Shown here: one piece after another, positions 36,122 to 48,826 of the stretch
How the letters are laid out: the number at the start of each line of letters is the position of its first letter
How positions within the stretch are numbered: position 1 is the stretch's first letter
Assembly: GCA_025330725.1 (NCBI GenBank)
Contig: JAIWND010000001.1
Location: forward strand, 1,990,501-2,054,500
Source: Chlamydoabsidia padenii
Lineage: Eukaryota > Mucoromycota > Mucoromycetes > Mucorales > Cunninghamellaceae
DNA length: 64,000 bases
Reading direction: 5' to 3'
Notes under the pieces: model-generated
What the model saw: the letters and a program-made list of their open reading frames with translations, nothing else
What the model was told of the DNA's origin: nothing
The model's database searches: none
Translations under genes and position numbers: made by a program

Positions 36122-38747
36122 CTAATCGTTTCTATGGTTGCCTTTTTCAGTTTCAATATTACCTGTCAGCAAAGCCTTTTCAGCAAACCACCTGACATCC
36201 ATGTCCGTATCACTATTGAGTTTTTCTAAAGCAGGCTTGACCTGAGAGGTGGTCAAAGTTTCAGTGGCAGGGCTGGTTCTGAGTATAGGTGCCAACACCT
36301 CCAAGGATTTGGCCACATTGAATCGGACGTTGGGGATAGGATCTTCAACTAGTTCCAATACAGTAGGTAAGATGTTGTCTTTAATGATTTCAGGGCTTAA
36401 AGATACAGCCATAGTCTACAATAATTTAGTTAGTAAAATACCTTGTCCTTTTCTTTCTTTCTTTCAATCGTCTACTTTACTGAGAGTGCAAATAAGGTGG
36501 TCATCCGATACAAGTAGTTTTCATTATGAGCCAGAGACATGACTTGAGGAAGGACAGTTTGCTTGGCCCAATCACATCCAAAGATTTCCACAAGTTGTTT
36601 GAGATTAGTCGTAGCTGCATCACGGACGGAGAACACCGTATCGCCCAACCAGGAAATGCATAATTGTAACAGTCGTTCGTCAAAGAATGCCACACCGAGT
36701 TGAGATGCCAAAAAAGGGATATATTCTATGATGGCCAATCGGACACGCCACTGTTTGTCTTCTGCCAATTCGACGATTGCTGGAAGTAAAGACAGAGAGA
36801 GTCGTTCCACACCAATAACTACAATAAGAGTAAAAGTTTCAGTTAGTATGATACACAGTCCCTGATCGTATTCATGCTTACCCTTGTTCACATTTTCGAG
36901 CTTTGAAATAATGTTCAGTCTGACATCAGAGGAGTCATCCTTTAAAAGTTGTAAGAATAGTGGCAAAAGGTATTCAATGGTCCTACAGATAAATAAACAT
37001 ATTTAGGGACCATGCCAATTCTTTTCTTTTTCTTTTTCTAATACTTACACGTCCTTTCCAAATATGGGAGCGAGAGCACTGATATTGGCCGCTACAGCAG
37101 CACGTACTTGTTGATTTGTGTCGATGACAAGATCCTTGATACATGGTATGAGTTTGTCCACCACAGTCATTTCATCAACCATCTTTGCAAAAGCTATGTA
37201 GGCATAAAGTCAAATTAGTCAATTCCTTTTTTTGGGGGAGGTGGATTATAGATATTATTACCTGATGCTTGTCCAATAGTCATAATCTTGACTTCGCCTT
37301 CACTGTCTTTGATGAGAGCTACAAAGAGGTCAGCAAGTTCTTCTCGAGACAAAGTGACGCCAAATGCTTCGCATAACTATATGAGTTCAAATAAACATGA
37401 GTGGTCACCTTGGCATCCATTTTAGCACCTTGGTCACTTACATCTGCATAATGAGTAGCCACCATACTTCGCACACGCCATGATCTATCTTGTCCCAAAG
37501 TCTTGAGAATAGGTAAAAGATGATGCTTGTTTTCTTCAGGTGTCAGTATACTTGTCGTTTTCAATACATCTTCAACCGTAAGAAGGCGTACTGTATCTTG
37601 ATCATCTTTGGTAAGCTTGACAAAGGAGGGCATGAGATTCATCAAGTAGTCCTTTTTATCCACCTTTTTGACAAAATCCTGGATGCATAAAAAAAAAAAG
37701 AGAGAGAGGTAAGATTTATCCCATTAACCAAGTATATGCCTTTTCATTGACTTACCCCAAATGCCTTTGCAGCAGCTCTTCGTACCATGGGAGTATCGTC
37801 TTCCATCAACTGCACAAACAAGCTAAAATATAATACAAAAGATAAAAAATTAAGTAAATCATGAGGTAAGTCTTGTAAATCCATCCATGTATCTTACCGT
37901 TGCAATTCAGTTTTTCGCCCAGTAGAGAATTTCTCATACACCACAGCAAATAAACCAGTAGCAGAGGTTCGACTTGTAAACCATTCACCATTAGCCAAGC
38001 TGGTCAATACGGATAAAAAGTATTGTTCTACTTGATGGTCGTTAAAGGAGAGTACCACTTGACAGATAGATTCCACAGCCTAATACATAATAACGGGATC
38101 AGTGATATACATCAAATCTTTTTTTTTTTTTGGGGGGGGGGGAAAGAATGATTACCTTTTCGCGAACAAGTATTTCTTCCACCGTAGCCAAATTTTGTAA
38201 AGGACCAAGTAAAACATGACCGAATTCGGATCCACCAACATAATCAGTAAACTTGCCTAATTCTTCAGCGACCGCCAAGAGGATTTCATCATCGTCATCA
38301 ATAGAGTCTAAAGATAAAGAACAGGGTGAGTATCAAAAAAGACAAGCTTCATATATATATATATCATTAAAACTTACCATTTAGAAAAGGAATCAGTTCG
38401 ATTCTTGTTCTTTCGGGACCAAGAGCCATGGCAATAGTGCCCAGATTTTGAATGGCGTTAATACGGAGTTGGACATCATCGTTTTTCAATTCGTCGACTA
38501 GGATACCCATAGGATATAGTTCCTGATCATCAGTCGCGCCACCAAAGGTATAATTGTTATTAGGAGTGGATGCATGATCATAGAATTGTTGTGGCGGTGG
38601 AGACATCAACGTATGAGCATCGCCGCTTCCTGGAAAAGCAGTAGGGGAGCCGGCATCGTGTTGTCCAGGTGCTGTGTTGTTTGTTGATGACGAAGCAAAG
38701 GTAGGTCCGCCTTCAGTAGAATCCATCTGAGCTTGGTGTATATTCAT
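36122..38747 (-). CDS. TPD3: PP2A scaffold (A) regulatory subunit, HEAT repeats
   Basis: About eleven exons from ATG 38747 to the stop at 36122. After a disordered Ser/Pro/Asn-rich leader of ~85 residues, the protein is a continuous HEAT array: [136 protein letters not shown] and [20 protein letters not shown]. This is the PP2A-A/PR65 signature, repeat by repeat. It holds the catalytic C and variable B subunits together. The leader is longer than in animal PR65, which starts almost at the first HEAT repeat; yeast Tpd3 also has extra sequence. Alternative upstream ATGs are not in a supported exon. Confidence 0.95.
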
Positions 38748-39792
38748 GGTATTGTTATGGTGTGGATAACAGTGATGGAGATGATGTGAAAGACACTGAT
38801 TGAAAGGAAAGGAGAGAAGAGGGAGAGAGAGAGGAACCGCTTCACCCAATATATATACAACTCCAAATTCAGTCCCCGCTTTTCGGCTTACCAAAAAAAA
38901 AAAAAAAAAAAAAAAAAAAGAGTGTAGGTCCCCATGAATCAGAACTGGAGTAGCAGTGTTAATACACATTAATATTATCATGGCAAACCATTGTTTATTA
39001 AGATATTGTTTAATACAGCATTGCAATAGTACTATAGAGATAAAGATCTATAACTAGTGCGGAGTAGGATAGGAGGAGAGGATATCTAATGTGTGAAATA
39101 TAATCAGGAATCCAAGAAGGAATCCAAGGAATAGCAGGATACAAAGAAGTGCTGTTACTAAAAAGACAGATACGGACAAGTGTTAAAAGGATGTCCACCA
39201 TTAAATACAGAGACAAAGTCAATCAAAAGAAGAAGGAAGGAAGTTGAAAGGTTTAGGTATAATTCCATTTGCACTTCCACCCACTTTGTACATATTATTA
39301 TACCTTTTCCTTGACTATTGCAGTATGATTGGCGGCAGCAGTCGAATCAATATAATAAAAGTGAGAAGAAGGAAGACATCAGAAGAAAAAGGGGTGGAAC
39401 GGTCCATCTTTTATCTCCGCTTTGAAACGCCGCTGCTGAGATTATTTATAGGAGCTCAATCAGTTGAGCCTGACACCTTTGTAGGGCTAATACTTTTTGC
39501 TACACATGATTTTGCTCTTATGCGTGGATTCTAAATCGATTGACCTATCATCAATCTAATATATATAACTTCTATTTTTTACAAGGACCCAAGGATAAAG
39601 ATTATTAAGAGAGATTACACAGGAATTACCATATTAAGGACCAGTATTCAATCACCGCGAGTGAAGTTTATGCACGCTTTTTTATTTTTTTTAAAAAAAA
39701 CACCCAAGTAAGATATAAAAAAAAAGTCATATAGTAGTAGGAATGTATGTATATATTAAGTCATCATGAGATAAAGGGGGACATGTGCAATA
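38748..39792. other. PP2A-A promoter region and possible small-gene region
   Basis: A 27-base A run lies at about 38893-38919. On the minus strand near 39407 an ATG (MDRSTPFSSD...) follows a TATAAATA box and a TTTCAAAGCGGAG element, opening a hydrophobic frame of 30 codons. A possible donor (about 39311) and acceptor (about 39164) lead to another hydrophobic stretch, but no splice choice keeps frame, so no gene is called. Confidence 0.4.
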
Positions 39793-42700
39793 CTAATCTA
39801 CATCTAATTTTTCTTGGGTGAAGCATTTGCGGAGATCATCGTCTGTCACATATTCACCTCCACCTTTAGAGATCAATGGTGGTTTGGTTGTCGAGTCCAT
39901 TTCCATTCCATCAATACTGGCAATTTGTCGGTGTCGTTGCTTGGCGTTATGAATATCCTGTATTCTTTCTTCAATAGTATCGCGGACAATATACCAAAAG
40001 ACTGAAGTCTAGAGAGAGAAGGTATGAGTTTAAGTGTGGATAGGAAGGGTGCCACATACATTTTTATGCCTTACCTCTTCTGTTTGACCGATACGATGGA
40101 CACGTCCGATAGCTTGTTTCTCCAAAGAATCATTCAATACTGGTTCAATGATAAACACAGTCTTCGCTTCCAACAATGTTAGCCCACTATACAAGTCCCA
40201 AGAGTAAAAATAAAAAGTTAATTATCACTTTGTCATGTTATGCTTACTTGTCGTAGTGTTTACCTCGAGTGACTACGAGCGTGTAGTAGCATCACGTTGA
40301 TTGAAGGATCCGACCTGAATTGTTGGATGATATTATCCTTTTTTCCAGTAGTCAGACTGACATGTCCCAGTCCATTATTAGTCAAGCCCTTGGACATCAT
40401 TTCGAGAAGTCTATTCCATTGAGAAAACACCAAGCATTTGCCGTTATTTGTTTGCTGAATGTACTTGATATGTCTAACAATGTTATCCAGCTTGGCACCT
40501 ATAAAGAGTAAAAGACCATATTATTATCACCCAACAGCAATAGACAGCCTTTCCCATTTTCTTCCTCTTCTTCTACTTTACCTAGTCCTCCTTTGATATG
40601 GACCTGCCCTATTTCTGACAAGATAGTATTTGTAAGTCCGCCACTTGAGGGGTTGTTCTTTTGCTGTGTGTCACTAGAGTTTTCGTCCTGCTGTTGTGTC
40701 CTTCCGTCCTGCTGTAATGTTGCCCTCGACCACGCTACAAAAAAGGTAAAATTAGTTAATGTTTATATATCGAGCCACAGGACTTACATATGGAGTACCA
40801 TTCCTTTCGCTTCACTGTAGAGCTGCATTGAGGACATCGACGACTTGTTTTGAACCAAGCATTAGCACAAACATCGCAGTACTGATGGTAGAGAAATAAA
40901 GAGGAAAGTGTGGGTTAGTAATTTAGCTACTTCCAAAAAAAAAAAAAAAAAATGATTGAATGTTTCTTACCAAATGGCCACTAAGCAGTATCATGATAAA
41001 ACAAAAGATAAAGTGCACATGTTAGAGAACTGAGCATTCCATATACATCAACTGCTTACCAATAAGTGACAATACCAGATATAAAGTGTTCATTACAGAT
41101 AAGACAAAACATTTCTTGATTACTGTCATCGCCATCCTGCTGTCCTTGTTTTTCTTGGGCGATATTTTCCAGGTACCGCTGCCGTGAGGATTTTGTAGAG
41201 ATCTCGTCTTCGAGGGCTGCGATGTCGCGGCGCAAGTACTGGATTTCGGTATCTGGATGTTGGCATTCCCATACCTATCACCATCATTGTTTTGTTTTGT
41301 TTTGTTTTGTTTTTTTTTAAAAAAAAAAAAAAAAAAAAAAGATATTAGTAAGGGGATATGCGAGAGTATTCGTTATATTGATCTACCTTGACATGGTCGG
41401 ATATTTGTTGAAGTCCCTTGTAGTATTCGATGCGGTGATTAGCCAAACCAGAGAGTTTCCGGTATTCCCTATAATTATGCAATAAAAGTTAAATATATGT
41501 AGACCGGCGTGATTCATGGTAACTTACGATTCCAATGTTTCCTGCAGGTCTTTTTGTTGCCTCAGTTCACGTGTCAGCCGAGTTAATTCTGTTTGTATCA
41601 AGTGTTGCTCCACTTTATGCATGGTGTTCGGTCCAGACGCAGTTTCACGAAGTTCAGCCAATAGTAGTCGCAGGTTATCGGAGGATTGACCATTGGGTGC
41701 AATTTTTTGTCGCAATTGGACTAGTTTCACACGCAAATGCTTGATTTCCTGTGGTGCCAATGCATTAAAAAAAAAAATTAAGCGAGAGAGAGAAAGGAGA
41801 CGAGTGTATTAGTATAGTCATTCCACACTTTTCTTTCTCTATCATTCTATTACCTCGTTTTCATTGTCATCAAGTTTCTCTTCTTGTGAGTTTGTAATCC
41901 TTGGAGCTTGCCATACACCATTGACCCAGTAATGTCTGTCGCGAAGAATGTCTTGATAAAGGTCCTGATATAAGTCGCATTTTTGTTGTGTGATTAAAGA
42001 GATGTCATATTCATCACCTATGTAACCAAGAAAGTTATTATCAAGTCAATAATGTTCTATATTGCGTATCCTTTTCTCTTACCTTGTACATCATCACCAT
42101 TTGCGTCCACCAGTTCGGATGTCAAGTAAGCCAAAAGCATAGTCCGCCATTTATCGATCACCTCTATTTGTTGGTTCATAACTTCTGTCACGTTGTCCAC
42201 CCGCATCAAGAAATCGTCGGTCAATAATATTGTTTCCTTTTGAGGAGAGAAGGATACCAACATTTGCCCCGGCGTGAGATGAGGGGTCATCGTTTCAACC
42301 ACATCATTTATTGAAGCATTTACCTATATAATAATAAAAGCCATAGATACTTTAGTCCTATGTATGCCTTGATGTGCTATTTGTTTTTTCTTTACCTTCT
42401 CTTGAAGCCGGGTTAATATCTGTCTTCTAATATCAGCAGCCTTGTCGTAGTATTCATCTTCTTTTTCCTTGTCTTCCAGCATATGATGAACACCAGCAAT
42501 GTAAAAGTAGTATTGATGCAGGATGTTTAGCCAATTGGTGTATGTATTATGTAAAGCCGCCACGATTTTGCCGTCCTTATTTTTGTCGTCCTTATTCTTG
42601 CTACTACCTCTGTCACTTTCGTGCTGTTGCTTGTTAACAGAGTTTGTATCCCTGGCTTTGGTTAGTCTTGCGCCATGCACCTTGACCTGTTCTTCCACCC

Positions 42701-45220
42701 GAGGCAACCACTCCATATAGATTGATAGGGGTATTTTCCAATCGTCCTGAGCCAATTCATGCATTCCACCGTATGCCAGTCTGCGATTAGCCAAAGTAAC
42801 CTGAGCTTCCTCAACCACTTCCTTGGTCATTTGTATCATTGTTTTCAGGACTATAAAATAGAATCAGTTAGATTATGTAAGTAAAAAATAGAGAGGGTAA
42901 TTTAAATTTCCGTCTTGCCTTGATCCAGTGATTTCGGTTGCGTTGCTTCTTGATTTTTCCCCAATACTGCAGGATAGACACATGTTTCGCGCAGATCAGT
43001 CAACTATGTAAAAATATCATGATTAAAACCACTATTTGATAATCCATGCCCTTCAGTTTTTTTTTTTTCTGTCTTACCCAATGTCTTAGTTTCCTTTTGC
43101 TTTCGTTGTATTTGACCATTTCACCTGGCATATCTGTAGGTTCTTCCCATCCAATAGATTCCAACCAATCAAGATTAGCTTCTTGTCGACACTTTTCGTA
43201 TGAATCATTATAATAGTGCTGTTCAATGGTGGAGAAGGAGATCTTGATAACATGACGATGCTGTTTTGGGATATGGATCTGGCTTTGTAAAAAACATTTC
43301 ATATTCCTTCGCATGAGTTGTTTGGTAAAGTCCAAAAAGAGTGGCTGAAGTGAAGAATACAGGTGACGGTATCGAATTGGTTTGATGTCGTTAAATTGAT
43401 CCAGGAAGATAAACAGCCCATAAAGGTCATCGTAATTGGATGATTTAAGAGGTGTACCAGTGATCCCCCAGCTATAATAACGAGGAATAAGACATGCCAT
43501 TTCCGCAGTTTGGGAGACAGATGATTTTACTTGTTGCGCCTATCAAGATAGAAAGAGTTTGTTGATTTTATGTATTTTCATTCATGGATTGTTATTGTTA
43601 TTTCCTACCTCATCCAAGACACAGCGCCACCATAGTATTTGAACCAGCGGACTTCTTTTCGCCTTGCGCTTGATGTCTATATTAAAAAAAAGTTGGTTAG
43701 TATGAGATTCATGTATAAAAAAAGTTTCCTTCCTTCTTACCAAATCTGCGAGGTCGATCAGGAGTAATCCGAGAGAAGTTGACTTCGGTGCTTAAAACCT
43801 AAGTCAAAGCACAAAAACATTAGTTAATCACGCACATCTATTCTCTAATTTACATCTCCACATACCTCATAAGTCGTTAAAACAATGTCATTGGCTACCA
43901 AAGTGTCCGCATAATCCTTGGTTTCCATTTCAAGAGGTATGCTTTTGATACCAGAGTAAATAGTTGTTTGCAAACCAGGAGCATGTCGTCGAAATTCTGA
44001 TTCCCATTGGTGAATGATAGTGCCTGGTGTAATGATCAATGTAGCGCCAGTTTTCGTCAGTTCGGGATCATCCATGCGGTCATAAACGTTGGATTTCTCG
44101 GCAGAGTTAATTAAAATCAAGGCAATCGTGCTATTCAGTCGTAACAAGTTGGTATTCTTACGTTATAATCATGCAACATCACAAGTTCTTTTCTGATATT
44201 TACCTAACAGTTTTTCCAAGACCCATCTCATCAGCAAGGATACCACCTCGATACATCTTTTGTCGTTTCGATTCCAGTTCTTCAGCCCAGGAGGAGCATA
44301 TCTTTTGTGTAATACGATTGATGTATAAATGTTGTCCGGTTGTGGTGGCATTGACTTTTTCCCACAAGTAAGGCGTTTGGTCGGGTCCTCTTGTGTTTTC
44401 TTGTAGAGTACCATCGTCCAGTATTGAGAAACCTTCTCGATTTACCTATCAGCAAATAGTAAGAATGACAATACTATGTTAGTCTTCTTTCTACTTTTCT
44501 TTATTCTATTACCATCCATTCCACATTTTGTGACTGGAAAGGAGACAACGTAGGCTCCAGACCCTGCGCATGACATTTCTTCAAAAGTGTAGAGGACACA
44601 GGAGGTTGCAGATGCCTATAAAAGTCATCGATTGGAAGCATGCCAGTAGGAGAGTGTTCGATCGGGTATAGATATGGAATGATCAAGTTAAAGAGATGTC
44701 CACGTATAGACTTTGATTCAATGTTGGCACCCAAGGTTAAAATGGCTACACAATTATTGTTGTTGTTGTTGTTGTGTTCCAGGGTAATGTTGAGTGTTGT
44801 CACAAGAGTTTGGGAGCAAAGACGTGCCAAATGGATAAATAACTGTTTTGTATCTTTAATAGTGTCGCTTTTGCTGTTTGATTCATTTGAAGAAATCGTC
44901 TCGGCCAATGTGGGAGATACTTCATTTTCTAAAACAAGTTGTTGATCAGCCACCGTCACAACCTTCAAAGCTGCTAATGGACCAACCCCAGGTATGTGTC
45001 TAAAAGACCAGTGAGCTTGCAAATGTTTGTCGTTCAAAGTATCTATTAATGAAGGTGTAGCACAATAAAAGGGAAGAGCTATTTGGCCGATTGTTGTAAG
45101 TGTTTCGCCCTTTCGCCGTTTGACAGAGGGCTCGTCCACGTTGTCGCCATTGTTTGAGTAGGTGGTAGAAGAAGATGTTGCAATTTGACGTAACCGAGCG
45201 TCAACAGTATTGTAAGGCAT
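39793..45220 (-). CDS. SHPRH/Irc20-type SNF2 helicase with inserted RING (E3 ligase)
   Basis: Long multi-exon gene from ATG 45220 to TAG 39793, product roughly 1,400-1,500 aa. The SNF2 N-lobe shows [14 protein letters not shown] (motif I, 44.2 kb), [18 protein letters not shown] (Ia), [15 protein letters not shown] (DEAQ box) and [14 protein letters not shown] (III). A long helical/coiled insertion follows. A C3HC4 RING comes next (CLIC, CGHLYCDVC, CPQC; about 40.8-41.1 kb), then the C-lobe ([53 protein letters not shown]). This order is that of SHPRH and yeast Irc20, ligases linked to PCNA ubiquitylation and genome stability. One internal exon (40971-40980) is only 10 nt and encodes part of the RING. 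It is divergent from the Fbxw7-like gene. Confidence 0.92.
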
Positions 45221-46326
45221 AGAAGATCCACGTATACACCGAACCACCTTGTTGAATTAATAGTGAAAGTAAAAGAGAGAAAGGAAAATCGAAAACATAC
45301 CAACAAGAAGAAGAAGAAAAAAAAAAAAAAACTTTCAAATTCCGAAAATGTACATTTTCAACATCATGGATTCAAATGGGTGATTTGATTCATAGTTTGA
45401 TTATAGTCGTGTTCCACTTGCGCATTAACAAGCATCCTTGAGAGTTTTTATTTTGAGTCCGACGTACGACGTGGTCATGCCGATGCCGGGATCCCAAATA
45501 CATTTCATGCAGATTCAACTGGATATAATAGACAAAGTGACGTCGTACATTTCCGCAAGGGAAGATTGGATGTTCTTTTTTCGAAGGAGCAAAACTCAGG
45601 GGCGATGACGGAATACGAAATCATTGTAACATGAATGAATCGCTAAAAATAGAATTGTCCTTGCCTAGTCAAGAGTCGGATTAAGTAAATTGGAGGGTAC
45701 TTTCATATAGAAGATCATTCTATTTACCATCAATGTTGATGCTGGGCCCGACTTTATCCTCAGAAATGAATGCTGTGCTACTTTTATTATGCCGTCACCT
45801 TCCGTATTAGGTGGACTCTTAGATTGACAGTGTGGTACGCCTGCCCATGTTTTTTTTTTTTACACTGTTTACTATTTATCAAAAGTCATTTGTATACTCA
45901 CTCTTAACAGACAGACGAAAACCGTCAGGATGATCTGCCATTCGGAGTTACAAAAACAATAAAGTTTAGTCTACGTACATCAGTGGCATGCAATGAATGA
46001 AGAGCACTTTGATTAGTAAACTCCATCCCTTTCTCCACGGTTCTAGTTCTCTTTGAAAGATGCTGCTACTTTTATACCAAAACAAGATACTTCATGTTCA
46101 CAAGTGGATTAATATAGCAAACAAATTATTAGTTCCTTTGGATCGATTTGATCTATGCAGGCGGTGGCTTAAAAATGGGGTGAGTCGAGAAAATTCATTA
46201 GATGGTTTTTTTTTCCATTTTTCTTTTTTCTCTCTTTCTTCCCACTTTTTTTTGTTTTTTTTTTTGTTTCCTGATCCTCTTTGATTCCCACATCTCATCT
46301 CTCCACTTACACCAACACTCCTACAC
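45221..46326. other. Divergent spacer SHPRH / F-box WD40
   Basis: 1.1 kb. TTTCAAATTCCG lies at 45334-45345, about 120 bp upstream of the SHPRH start, a weak match to the CAAATCCCG element. The plus-strand side ends with a T/CT-rich leader. No gene seen. Confidence 0.5.
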
Positions 46327-48289
46327 ATGCACAATACCACCTTCTCCATTCCTTGTAAAAAAGGTCGATCTAACTGGGCTTTTATGGATATTGGTGGTCA
46401 TGAAGATATTTCACCACCGGCAACACCACCCAATATTAACTTTGCCAGTCCCTCCTCCTCCACCCTCCAACAACGAACACCTGCTCCTCAACGCTCAAGT
46501 CATAATGGGAGTCGTCTAGGCGTTGACCATCCTTTACAACTGGGCACCTTCTTCAATGACTCTCAAATGGAACAGATACATCAACTAAAGACGTCCTTTC
46601 AACAACTCGATCCTCAACAAAAACAAGTCTTCTTTAACGAACTCATCAACTGCTGTAACAACACTCAATTGACCTATCTTAACAGCTTGATTGTACCTCG
46701 ACTCAAAATTGACATTCTCAAAGAACTGCCTATCGAAATATCACTGCATGTCCTCTCCTTTATTGATGATCCCAAAACTCTGGCAAGGGCGGCCTGTGTA
46801 TCTACTTTTTGGAACTCTTTACTACAGGATGAAGCAACTTGGAAGTCCCTTTGTACAAAACACCAATACCAACGACGAAATTCAAGTATCTGTGGGGGTG
46901 AACTCCTAGCCCCGCCCACTCATCGACTCAACTTTTCTTATCGGCAACACTTTAAACGAAAATACAACATTGCTTCCACTTGGGCTCATGGTGGACGGAT
47001 CAAGGTGGTGGATGATGTCTTTGTGGGTGATACTTTGGTGACCTCACTTCAGTTTGATGACAAGTATATCGTGGTGGGATGTGATAATCATCGGATTGAA
47101 GTCTTTGATACTCAGACGACAAGACGCATTCGGACTTTGGAAGGTCATGAAGGAGGTGTTTGGGCTTTACAGTTTAAGGGTGGTGACAAGTATGATCCTG
47201 CTCGTACATTGGTCTCTGGTGGTTGTGATAGGTAAAAAAAGAAACAAACTTTCTCCCTCTTTGATAGATACTCCATATTGAACTAAACTAAACTCCATTT
47301 ATATAGGGATGTCCGTGTATGGGATTTAGACACTGGGGAACGACGGCACATCTTACGAGGACATACATCAACGGTACGATGCATCAAAATGAAGGATAAA
47401 CGCACTGTGGTCACTGGTAGTCGGGATTGTACAATTCGTGTATGGGATATTGAAAGAGGTGCTCTTGTCCATTTACTACTTGGTCATCAACATAGCGTCC
47501 GGTGCTTGGAAATACATGGGAACACTGTGGTATCTGGTAAGGAGATTACTTTACACACATACAATGACTGATCACTTTTTTCTAATTTAATTTATAGGAT
47601 CATATGATTCTACAGCTCGTATTTGGAGCCTACAAACCGGACGATGCCTCCATGTACTTAGTGGCCATCAATCACAAATTTACGCCATTGCTTATGATGG
47701 TCAGAAAGTGGCCACTGGTTCTTTGGATTACACAATCAAGGTATGGTCATCGGAAACAGGACAATGCCTGGCGACTCTACAAGGACATACTTCATTGGTG
47801 GGGCAACTACAACTGTCAGGAACAACATTAATCTCGGGTGGATCGGATGGTTGTTTACGAGTCTGGTCAATGACAACCTATGAATGTTTACAACAAATCT
47901 CGGCACACGATAATTCGGTGACATGTCTTCAATTCGATGATCGTCGGATGCTCTCCTGTGGTAACGATGGCAAAGTACGACTATGGGATCTCAAATCTGG
48001 AAGATTGATTCGGAATTTCACTACTCCTGGCAAAACTGTATGGAAACTACAATTTAACGATACAAAGGCAGTGGTGCTGAAGCAATTGGAACGACCGGAA
48101 CGACATACAGTAATGGAAGTGCATGATTTTGATGTAGTGTCTGATGATAATTACGATGAAGACGAAGACGACGACGATGATGATGATGATGATACGGGCA
48201 CCGATATATATTCATCAAGATCAACGGCTTCACCACTTCCTTCTATTGCCTCTTATTCTTCGAATACTATGATGATGGATATGGATTAG
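46327..48289 (+). CDS. F-box/WD40 SCF substrate receptor (Cdc4/Pop1/Fbxw7-like)
   Basis: Exons 46327-47231, 47307-47536 and 47598-48289 give about 608 aa. After a disordered N-terminus come an alpha-helical dimerisation-like segment (FFNELINCCNNTQLTYLNSL), an F-box (residues ~130-175, KELPIEISLHVLSFIDDPKT then FWNSLLQDE) and a linker. Seven or eight WD40 repeats follow from residue ~225 (IRTLEGHEGGVWALQF, RHILRGHTSTVRCIKM, LVHLLLGHQHSVRCLEIHG, CLHVLSGHQSQIYAIAYDG, CLATLQGHTSLVGQLQL and others). The C-terminus is acidic with nine consecutive Asp. This layout is Cdc4/Fbxw7, which brings phosphorylated substrates to the SCF ubiquitin ligase. An alternative start at 46384 (MDIGGHEDISPP) is equally good and would remove 19 residues. 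Confidence 0.93.
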
Positions 48290-48826
48290 ACGCTACTTTA
48301 TACATCTCCCCCTTCACGCTACTCTCACTAGTGTAGTTATATACAATTGTACAATACAACGATCCCTATCATCCCAAATCAGTTACCCTTTAACATTTAT
48401 GATATCAAACTGGTTTCTTTAACATAGTCCCCCTTTTTTTTTTTGTTATCACATACAAATATGAATATAGTCCCTACCAATAGTCTTTTTTTTTATGCAA
48501 CTTAATAAAGCGCCGTAAAAGGACCACTACCATTATCTTTTTATTTTATTTTAATCAAAGGACTTGCAACAATAGGTGCCATGCGAAACTTGACAATCCG
48601 AATTGGGGATTCTATATTTGCATGATTTAACGGTGTTTAAAATATTGTAATGGAGCCCACTTGTTATGATGTATCCAAAGAGACAGAATAACAGTATCAT
48701 ATATATATAGGTTTTTTTTTAAAAAATATATATATGGTTTATTGATAATATATAATAGAGAAGGGGTAAAAAAGGGGATGATTATCCTATTTAAGCTATC
48801 ATCAACTAGTAGAGTATTATTGTTTG
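48290..48826. other. Convergent 3' spacer
   Basis: AATAAAG at 48504 suits the F-box gene. Near 48711-48735 there is an inverted A/T hairpin-like stretch. No gene seen. Confidence 0.5.

Noticed and set aside
39244..39534. 96-codon plus-strand frame
   Set aside because: No recognisable domain, no splice context; the opposite strand carries promoter-like signals.
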